In this document: piece by piece, positions 46,985 through 57,718 of the stretch | How positions within the stretch are numbered: position 1 is the first letter of the stretch | Layout of the letters: each line of letters opens with the position of its first letter | Assembly (NCBI GenBank): GCA_905160935.1 | Contig: CAJHZI010000483.1 | Coordinates: 657,501-721,500, forward strand | Length of the DNA: 64,000 bases | From: Enchytraeus crypticus | Lineage: Eukaryota; Annelida; Clitellata; Enchytraeida; Enchytraeidae | Direction of reading: 5' to 3' | Notes under the pieces: generated by a model | What the model was told of the DNA's origin: nothing | The model's database searches: none | Seen by the model: the letters and a program-made list of their open reading frames with translations, nothing else | Program-made: the position numbers and the translations under genes

Positions 46985-48277
46985 ATCATCTCGTCAAACC
47001 CATGAAATGATTCATTTTAAGGCTAGACATGTCTAAACTCCATGCAGTTTATTATTATAATTATACTTCTAAAGGGTTACCAGTAACCTTTTCTTAGCGG
47101 TAACAGAAGCACTACAAAAGTTACAATATCTTATTATATACTACTGAGTTGGTATTCAAAACTGAGTCTAGTCATTCAAATGAGAACTTTAAATGCTGTC
47201 CTCCCACGTCACAAATCGCCCGTCAAACTATGAACAAGGCACGATATTTGAACTTGAAACAGTTCCGTTTGATTTTTCAGACTTTCCATCAGATGAGTTC
47301 TTCGTTTACGCGATCCAGAAACATAACTTCCAAATTGATCAAATTTGGGAGAAACACATAGAAGATTAATAACACTCGCAAGTTGATAGGAACTCAACTT
47401 GCCAAATCATTTTCTTGGTGTTCTCTTACAAAAGCTGATGTTAGACATCAAAGTAAAAGAGAAAGCTAGCATGGTGCCTATTTTTAGGAGAAAACTCTTA
47501 CTGATCCTGTGATTCTTTTCTTGCAAGACCATGGGAACGTTCTACTTATTACGGAAGATAATTTTGTGCATGACAAAGCTCCTTACACGATAGAAAATGC
47601 CACTCAATAACAATTGAGAGAATGGGATTGCGCTTTGGGACAATCAAATCTGGCCAGATAACTCCATTTTAATGCTGCAGAGCATCTTGGAGTAGTCATC
47701 AACAATAAAATGAAAGCTAGGAAGATCCAGAAAGAAGGTTATAGCCATTATTCGATTGAAATTTGTAATATAACTAGATAGTGATTCTCGAAAGTCTGAA
47801 AAAAGACATGAAATGATTTAAAGGTTACTTTGTTCAAATTCTACAGGTTCGAAAGCGATTTGTCACGTGGGACGGCATAAAAAGTTTTAATTGGCATCAA
47901 TAAACTCAGCTTTGCATACCTTTCCAATGGTAAACGATACGTTAATGTAACTTTTGCTATTCTTGCTGTGAACCCCCTAGGAAAATGTTACTGGTCCCCC
48001 TATAGAGTATAACATTAAGACCTAGCTGTATCAAAGCTCGGAATAATTTGAGAAATTAGTAAAGCTCGGAATATTTTACAAAATTAGTAAAGCCTTAATT
48101 TAAAAAAATAAAACGAAATATAGGTTAGCTATAGACTAATCTAAATTTATAGCATAATTTATAATTTAACTGTAATTTTATATTGCAACAATCTAACAGT
48201 AATTAAGTTTAACGAAACATTTACTCATACAAATAAACGAACCAATATAAATTCCTGGGCTAAGCGATTGTTCATAG
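46985..48277 (+). repeat. Left arm of ~1.3-kb inverted duplication
   Basis: Near-identical reverse complement of 49221-50536. Peptides that can be read from the two arms differ by one residue in 62 and one in 70. The arm contains, inverted, the last ~80 nt of CFAP300 exon 1, the start of intron 1 and a decayed Tc1-like transposon. Relative to the right arm it lacks about 43 bp of the exon (within 49237-49283) and has about 22 bp extra at 47991-48012. Both differences together account for the arm lengths (1,293 and 1,316). Confidence 0.93.
47071..48003 (+). mobile_element. Decayed Tc1/mariner-like transposon, copy in left arm
   Basis: Bounded by inverted ends of the type GG.(T)ACCAGTAAC and, further in, imperfect subterminal inverted repeats of ~190 bp (AGCACTACAAAAGTTACA against AGAATAGCAAAAGTTACATT). 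Between them, pieces read like a Tc1 DDE region: [25 protein letters not shown] and [14 protein letters not shown]. Several stops and frame changes make it dead. A TA flank is plausible at both ends. Confidence 0.6.
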
Positions 48278-48425
48278 AGGCGTGTCTTTATCTAGTTTAA
48301 AACTATGAGGGCGTGATTTTATCAACTAGAGAATTATGAGAATGTGTTTTTGACAAGTTTAAAATTATGGGAGCGTGTTTTTATCAAGTTTAAAATTACG
48401 AGGGTGTGTTTAAGTCAACTAAAAA
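48278..48425. repeat. ~37-bp tandem repeat at the loop edge of the inverted duplication
   Basis: Four diverged units of the form (T)TTAAAATTATGAGGGCGTG TTTTTATCAAG. It begins right at the inner end of the left arm. Confidence 0.6.
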
Positions 48426-48904
48426 TATTATTACAAAGGCAAAAAATTATTTCGGACAGTTAAATTATTTATACAAGTTCTGCAACTCGTAAAATAATTA
48501 CAATAAATAATACCATAAAGGCAAAAGTTATAAAATAATAAATTATTTGAAGAGCTGCCATGACGATTAGAATGAAAACTTTTGTGCGAATGAATGATTG
48601 AAGCAATTTAGCAAGTTAACTCGCATTTGTCGAACATTGAATTTCCACATTTGATATTTAGGTCAAAGTCTTTCTTTTCGGCTTGGCGTTGGCTTCATAG
48701 TATTGGAAATTGTCGTTAGCGACATTAGCAGTTGTTTAATTGTTCGTCTGAAACACATAGGTCTTCGCTGTCTATGAACAGTTGCAGTTGAAGACCCACC
48801 TTTTCCATTTCTCTTCTATCCACTGTCCATGAATTGCGACCAAGCAGCGCGTACACATCATTTTCTTTAATTCCCTTAGTCTTAGGACTTGTTTTTCTGG
48901 ATTT

Positions 48905-49020
48905 TGACATTTGCACCGTTTTTGGACCTTCTATTTGCTCGCTGGCTTGATTTTGTCTCAATAGTGCTCAATGTTGTCATTGTTGACTGTAGCACTCCAG
49001 TTGATATTGTTGTTGTTGAT
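48905..49020 (+). mobile_element. Dispersed repeat with (GTT)n tail, in the CFAP300 upstream region
   Basis: Matches 18640-18790 and 43960-44070: ACCGTTTTTGGACCTTCT, GCTCG(C/T)(C/T)GGCTTGATTTTGTC, AGTGCTC(G/A)ATGTTGTCAT, GACTGTAGCACT, then (GTT)n. It ends about 70 bp before the CFAP300 start codon, so it is probably promoter or 5' UTR. Confidence 0.65.
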
Positions 49021-49093
49021 GTTGTATGTGAATTCATCTTATAGATGATAACAGTACTGTTACCTAGGCAACCATATTCAGAACTTAAACAAT

Positions 49094-49300
49094 ATGGCGG
49101 AATATTCCAAACAGAACGGAGAAGAGAAAATGAAGCCTAAATTTACATTTATGCTCCTGCCTAACCGGAAGTACCTTTCCTTCGAAAATAAATCTCTTCA
49201 AGAATTCTTTCTAAAATGGTCTATGAACAATCGCTTAATCGCTCAGACTTTTTCATACGATCAGTTCTTTCAAGCGTATCAAGCCCAGGAATTTGTATTG
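49094..49300 (+). CDS. CFAP300: CFAP300 exon 1
   Basis: 207 nt from ATG, 69 residues, ends ...AQEFVL in phase 0 at donor GTTCGT (weak, but its frame joins exon 2 exactly where human reads FVM-AFF). Bases from 49221 onward lie in the right arm of the inverted duplication. Confidence 0.92.
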
Positions 49301-52300
49301 GTTCGTTTATTTGTATGAGTAAATGTTTCGTTAAACTTAATTACTGTTAGATTGTTGCAATATAAAATTACAGTTAAATTATAAATTATGCTATAAATTT
49401 AGATTAGTCTATAGCTAACCTATATTTCGTTTTATTTTTTTAAATTAAGGCTTTACTAATTTTGTAAAATATTCCGAGCTTTACTAATTTCTCAAATTAT
49501 TCCGAGCTTTGATACAGCTAGGTCTTAATGTAACATTTTCCTAGTGGGTTCACAGCAAGAATAGCAAAAGTTACATTAACGTATCGTTTACCATTGGAAA
49601 GGTATGCAAAGCTGAGTTTATTGATGCCAATTAAAACCTTTTATGCCGTCCTACGTGACAAATCGCTTTCGAACCTGTAGGATTTGAACAAAGTAACCTT
49701 TAAATCATTTCATGTCTTTTTTCAGACTTTCGAGAATCACTATCTAGTTATATTACAAATTTCAATCGAATAATGGCTATAACCTTCTTTCTGGATCTTC
49801 CTAGCTTTCATTTTATTGTTGATGACTACTCCAAGATGCTCTGCAGCATTAAAATAGAGAGTTATCTGGCCAGATTTGATTGTCCCAAAGCGCAATTCCA
49901 TTCTCTCAATTGTTATTGAGTGGCATTTTCTATCGTGTAAGGAGCTTTGTCATGCACAAAATTATCTTCCGTAATAAGTAGAACGTTCCCATGGTCTTGC
50001 AAGAAAAGAATCACAGGATCAGTAAGAGTTTTCTCCTAAAAATAGGCACCATGCTAGCTTTCTCTTTTACTTTGATGTCTAACATCAGCTTTTGTAAGAG
50101 AACACCAAGAAAATGATTTGGCAAGTTGAGTTCCTATCAACTTGCGAGTGTTATTAATCTTCTATGTGTTTCTCCCAAATTTGATCAATTTGGAAGTTAT
50201 GTTTCTGGATCGCGTAAACGAAGAACTCATCTGATGGAAAGTCTGAAAAATCAAACGGAACTGTTTCAAGTTCAAATATTGTGCCTTGTTCATAGTTTGA
50301 CGGGCGATTTGTGACGTGGGAGGACAGCATTTAAAGTTCTCATTTGAATGACTAGACTCAGTTTTGAATACCAACTCAGTAGTATATAATAAGATATTGT
50401 AACTTTTGTAGTGCTTCTGTTACCGCTAAGAAAAGGTTACTGGTAACCCTTTAGAAGTATAATTATAATAATAAACTGCATGGAGTTTAGACATGTCTAG
50501 CCTTAAAATGAGTCATTTCATTGGTTTGATGAGATGCAATCTCTTCCTCTCTTTCTCTCTCTCTGTCTCTCTCTCCCTCTCTCTCTCCACTGGTAGGCGC
50601 ATGGTAGATAATGCATCCACACTTCTCTATCTTCCGTTTTCCTCTGCATGTCCTCATGTGAGTGGAACTTTTAATCATTTAACATTCAAAACCTTGGTAT
50701 GCTTCTAACCTCTTAGTTCACCATATGTAGAATGTGTCCTATCGATTTCTTCTTCCCATTTCTTAGTGTATTTATTAGCTCTGTCTATTTGTACCAACTC
50801 TCTCCAGGACTTCATTTGTAATTGTTTTGGTCCAGCTAATCTGTGAAATTCTTCTTCATATCCACCTATCAAAAGCTTATAGTTTCCTGATGTACTTCCT
50901 TAAGGAAGGGTTTCACTTTCATATATTAGCATGGTCCATACAGTGGTATTCACTACCTTTATCTTTGTTGGGTTTTTTATACTTTATGTTAAACATTTTT
51001 TCTTAATACCAAAGGCCTCATTTGCGTGTGCAATCCTACTAGGCCTACATATTTTGGTCTCACATTTTCCAAAATCTATTATGTTTGACTTAAATATTTG
51101 AAACTCCATTAAATTCATGAGTACAAAAACTATATTAGAATTCAAAGGAATACCAACCCTCACTTCAATTTTCTTGCCCTTACTGAAATTAAGAAAAACT
51201 AAAACCCTTGTAAAATATGAACTTAAATACTCTCATTCCCCCCCCCCCCCCCCCCCAATCACTTATCACTTTTTCTCAGCAAATTTTGTACAGTGCAGAA
51301 ATATAGCAGTGAGATTGATTAATGTTGAGTCTTAGATAGCTTTTGATGAAATAGCTTAAAGTTAAGTTACTAACCTAATTATTACGAATGTGTATGTAAT
51401 TATTTTAAGGCATTCTTTAGAGACGAGCATGTATTGGCAAATCTTAAGATACTGCCAGAATCTGGGAACTCTTGTTGTGTAGGTAGGTCTAAATATTATG
51501 AAGTTCTTTATTATTCTTAAATTGTTTAAATGCTGAATACATCTGAATTATTGCAGATGTATTCGAAATAGTGAAAATGGCTGATCTCTCATTCCCTAGA
51601 TGGATAAATACTATACAGTAGTTTATGTATAGGCAGTAGTTGCATAATCTCCATTAATATTGTGTCAGAATTTAAATACACAATTACAGAAATAAAAAAT
51701 AACGTTAATAACATTTCTGATTTACTCAATCTCTAGATATTTGCGAGTGGATATTCAATATCAAGCAGTCAATTTATCAATAAGTTTATACGGAGCTACT
51801 ATATACGTAATACTGCAGTAGCACTAAGTGCACAAATGAAAGGTTGAGTATCCTATCGACCAAAGGCCTCAACCAGTGATTCAGCTAGACCTTCGCAAAT
51901 CTAAGATATAAGCTGCTAACTATGATGGAACACAGAAAACTACATGACTTCTCCCATATCTGCATAGTCGCCTCTCATAAATGCATGCTGTTGTTGGCAG
52001 TTCTCAGTTCTTAGATTTCTTGGATTTGCGCATTTAAATTATGTGTATACGCTGTTTATGCTGTACCTGTGCATTCTCCAACGACAATGTTTGTATTAAT
52101 ATTAATTCAAATGTATGGGACTTGACCAGGGCCAAATGATTTGAAGAAATCTTGTGACTTCATTAGTTTAAAATTTCTATTTTTATGCCCATTAAAGAAT
52201 TGCAAATATGCTCTGGTAAATTTGTGTTCAGCAGATACTTTAACGTTGAGTAAATAATAAACATATAATTAGGCTTCTGTCTGTTTATTTGTCCATTGCT

Positions 52301-54691
52301 CATTTAAGTCTTTTCTGCATTAATATGTTTAATATGCATGCATGAATATTATACAGGCATATATATTGGCTATTGGCTATTATAAATTAAATATCTTTTA
52401 TTTATAACAGGCACCAAGGCACATTCAGTCACAGTTGAGCAACTTGCATGTACAGAGATCTCCATGCACTTCTTTGATCGGCTGTACAATGATAAGATAG
52501 TGAGAAGTTCTTCTGGCTGTATTGTAAAGTGCTTCGAGGAGTGCCACGAAGAATTTATCATACAGGATGAGCTAAGAAAGGTCAATTGCTTTAATGAATT
52601 CTTTTATATCTAAGTATAGTAGATTGTAACAAATTTTGTGCTGCTCTCTCTTCATTGCTGTCTAAAGTGTACCAGGTTTAGAATCAAATTTGGGACCTTT
52701 AAATTGAGACTAAGTATTATAACATTTGCATCAGCAATGCTGTCTAATATAAATTAATAAAAAGAAGTGAACTGTTAAGAGTCAGTAATATGTATCATTG
52801 ACTTGATGTGTGATTTCCGGATTATCAATCATTACCAATAATTGAATGTCTCAATAGTGTAGGGGTAATGTTATGAAGATTTAAATGACAGCTTCTGAGT
52901 TGAACTGAACTAGCATTGGATCGAATCCCAGCCGTGCTGATCTGAGAGTAAAATCTCGGACATTCACTGGACTGGTTACACGAACTGGACTAAATTGCCT
53001 AACGGTTTAAACATGTGACATTCAAAGTTATAGATATCAACATATTTTATTATTTCACTATAATGCATGTTTATAACGCGTGTTTATTATTTACCAGTAG
53101 TATTCTAACTGCAGTGCTGCTTGATATTAATAGCTTAATGCAGATATACTTATGGTAAAAAAATGGTAATGTGAAGCTAATGTTAACTTCAGTTTCCTCA
53201 CTAGAAAGCGCTGTTAGTGGCGGGTGAGCCCAGGATTTGAACCCTGCACATAGTGATCGAATCGAATACCTCGGTCGAATATCTTATCGACATCGCCACT
53301 GGCTCCAGCCATTTGGCTCCGGTATCTTACCATAATGATCTAGTACTATATTTGGGACTTTATGTTTGAAATAGTACACTGAAAGTTAAGTAATAGCTCT
53401 GTTTGAGTTAACATTTTCTCGTTATCTTTTGGTAGGTGACATGGTATAATTTGTTAAATATAATTAAGTTATTTATTTAAAGTTTTCTCGTGATATATAC
53501 TAATATTTGATGGGCAAAATGGTAATGTGATATAAAGGTGTTGCTGCCAATAGTTAAGTTATAATTACAAATTTAAGTCAACTTAGTAGTAGATTAACCT
53601 TTTTCTAGCTCACCATTGGTTTTAATTTGTTGATTTTTCTTTGAGTATGATTTTAAGAAAAATTCAAGTTGAAATACTTACTTATATTATTTTTATATAG
53701 GAGCTTGCAAACTATTTCACAAAATATTATTCATTATTGCTCTTTGTGGTCATAGTCAAGACAAATTGAGTAAATCTCAACAATGCACTAAAATTCAAAC
53801 CAACATCTGAAGTGTTAATCGGTTGATGAGCGATTAGGCTCAGAAGCTACTGCTAAATCTTCTAAACGGAATGGAAAAGTTTAAAGGTATATTCTTATCA
53901 TGTCCCTATTTAAATTATGATTCAAGCGAAAGATGATGATTATAATGATGACGATGATGATGATGATGATGAGGAATGGACTCAAAACTTAAAATTTTTA
54001 GTCCGAGATTTTTGTCTCTAAAACGATACGTGGTTTTTAAGACGATTATATTATATATAATTATTTTACTGAAACCTAAATAAACTTGATGATTATGGGA
54101 ATTGGTACATGTGCATATTTTGCAGATGCTACTGCTGGAGGATAGCGACCACTATGCTATGTATTCAGAAGCCGAGAAGAACGAATTTCTCTTTCAACTC
54201 TTCAAACATTTCTGCCTCGGGGGTTCCGTCTGTCAGTACGAAGACAATGTAGAACCCTATCTAGACGCTACGAAGGCTTTGTACAAGGATTTATGCAGGT
54301 ATGTAGTATCCGTATCTATGTTTAATATTTCTACTCTTTTGTCTTGATTTCCTCTTCACTTTTATCTACTTGTAGACTCTCATAGGAAGATGATTGGATG
54401 ATTTAAAGACCCGCTCATATGTGGAAATGAAGAGGAAGGCGGAAGACAGAGAAGAGTTGAGGCGTTATATACCATATGGACCTGCCAGTAGGTTGTGCAC
54501 TAAGAGAGAGAGAGAGAGAGACTCTCATTTGTCGTTCCCATTCATTCAATAATTTGTGGGGTGTAACATACATCAGGTGTGTAATATAAATTTAATGTAA
54601 AGCCATAATTTACATGTAGACTATGTGTTGTTGCCGTTACGTGTTGATAAAGTGTATGTAAGATATATATATATATATATATATATATAGA

Positions 54692-54761
<70 letters not shown>

Positions 54762-54797
54762 CATATATACATGTATATATCATATATACATGTATAT

Positions 54798-54834
<37 letters not shown>

Positions 54835-54974
54835 GTGTGTGTGTGTGTATGTATTATGTATATTAGGGTGCATCAAATTACATCATGTCAGAATTTCATT
54901 TTAGCCCTATACCATTTGTGTACCTTTTATAATGAAAAGTAAGTATGCACAATTTTAAAATTATATGATGAAAA

Positions 54975-55065
<91 letters not shown>

Positions 55066-57609
55066 TATACAGGGTGGTCCAGAATAAATGAAACTATTTT
55101 GAAGGCTAATAACTTTGACAATTTTTATCCAAACATCTTATTTGATATATTAAATTAAAGACAATTTTTTATTTTTTATACTCTTTTCCATTCACTTGCT
55201 ACATATCTAAGAGATACTACTACACATATTTGAGAAATTATCATGAGTCGCCGATATGTAATTTCAATTAAATTGCGTGAAAACTAAAGATATGGAAATA
55301 AAGAATTTAACATTATGTGCATTATGCCTTAACTATTTCAGAAAGCACATTGCAGTTTCTATCGATGTCCTAAATGAATTAATTGAACTAATGTTCAGTG
55401 TGTCCACCATGTGCCCAAATAACTGCATTCACCCGCTGGGACCACTTATCAATTTGCCGAGTCCACGAGTGCCTGACTGATCTCTGGGTCCAGTGGAGAA
55501 CATTGACTTATCTCAAATGTTCAACGTCGTGAATTGGTTCACGATAGACTAATTGCTGAAGACAATAGCAAACAATCGAATAGTAAATCGGGTTCAAATC
55601 AGGGAGAGGGCTGTTAGGTGGCCAGTTCTACGTTTCAATACACTCTGGCAGGTTTACTTACATACAGCCGATCATATGACATGAAAAACATGAAAATTAC
55701 ATATCGGCGACTAACGATAATTGCTCACACATTTGTAATAGTATTTCTTAGATATTTAGCAAGTTAATAGAATGGAGAATTGTCTTTCTTTCGGTGTATA
55801 AAGTAAGACGTTTGGGTAAAAATTGTCAAAGTTATTAGCGTTCGAAGTAGTTTAATTTATTCTGGACCACCCTGTATATACTGTATATACTGTATATACT
55901 GTATATACTGTATATATGTATACAGGGTGAGTAAAAAAAATGATTACACCTCCAAAAAGTTTGAATATCTCAGGCTATTGTTAATATTTTCCAATAAAAC
56001 TTTTACCAATTACTAAAGGACTAATTTCTGTTGGGGTGGCCAATTTTCATCCATTTTGGTACATAGATTGGCCAGTTATACAAGTTTCTGCAGAGCAACC
56101 CCCATTTTTTAATGTACTGCAAATATAAATTAAATTTTATTTTATTTTTATTATGGCCATGGAAAGGGCCGTTGTAGTGATTCTGAAAGAACCTAGTTAT
56201 ATCTGCTAGCATTGTTGACTATTCAATATGCTTTCCTCTCGCTGATATGCAGGACTGCAGTCGCTTTCGGAACGCAAGGACGCCCTTGTTGATTCCAGCT
56301 TGGGGCACTCTCTTCCGGATCGATTGTAGCACTTCCTGCAGTTCTGTCTTGTTTTTAGGCTTCGGCCGGTGTTTCTGATAGAGATGCAGCATTGTTCCCT
56401 AGACATAGTAATCCAGAGGATTATGATCGGGAGAGTTTGGAGGCCATTCATTCTTCTTAATGAAATCCGGGTTTCTTACGCTTATCCATTCCTGTGCATG
56501 ACGAGATGCATGAGCCGGAGCGCCATTCTGCTGAAAGATGAAACCATTTGCTAGAAGAGCGTAGCAATCATCAAACAGCTCCGGAAGCAAAGTTTTGACG
56601 TAATACTGAGAGTTCACATGTACCTTCTCGTCAATGAAGTGCAAACTGCCCTTACCGTTGTAGTAAACGCCGTTTTAAAGTAAAAATGGGGGGTTTCTCT
56701 GCAGAAACTTGCATAACTGGCTAATCTATGTACCAAAACGGATGAAAATTGGCATTAACAGTAGCCTGAGATATTCAAACTTTTTGCAGGTGTAATCTTT
56801 TTTTACTCACCCTGCATATATATATATATATATATATACAGGGTGAGTAAAAAAAATAACACCTGCAAGTTTGAATATCTCAGGCTATTGTTAATATTTT
56901 ACAATAAAACTTTTACCAATTACTAAAGGACTAATTTTTGATGGGGTGGCCAATTTTCATCCATTTTGGTACATAGACAGGCCAGTTATGCAAGTTTCAG
57001 CAGAGCAACCCCCCTATTTTTACCTAAAAATGGCGTAAAGCACCTCCTGCAGTTCTGTCTTGTTTTTAGGCTTCGGCTGGTGTTTCTGATAGAGATGCAG
57101 CATGGTCCCCCAGATATGGTAATCCAGAGGATTATGATCGGTGTGAGTTTGGAGGCCATTCATTCTTCTTGATGTAATCCGGGTTTCTCTCGCTGATCCT
57201 TTCCTGTGCATGACGAGATGCATCAGCCGGAGCACCATTCTGCTGAAAGATGAAACCATTTGGTAGAAGAGCATGGCAATCATCAAACAGCTCCGGAAGC
57301 AAAGTACTGACGTAATACTGAGAGTTCAACCTTACCTTCTCGTCAATGAAGTGCAATCTGCCCTTACCGTTGTAGCAAACGCCATTTTAAGGTAAAAAGG
57401 GGGGGTTGCTCTGCTGAAACTTGCATAACTGGACAATCTATGCACCAAAATGGATGAAAATTGGCCACCCCACCAGAAATGAGTCCCTTATTAATTGGTA
57501 GAAGTTTAATTTACAAATATTAACAATAGCCTGAGATATTCAAACTTTTTTGTGGTGTTATCAATTTTTATATTAATATATATAATATATATATATATAC
57601 TATATATAC

Positions 57610-57646
<37 letters not shown>

Positions 57647-57681
57647 CTATATAACCTATATATATATATAGTATATATATA

Positions 57682-57718
<37 letters not shown>

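Noticed and set aside
47149-47397. 62- and 70-codon open frames repeated at 50126-50374
   Set aside because: They are non-coding parts of the duplicated Tc1-like element; the apparent conservation is due to recent duplication.
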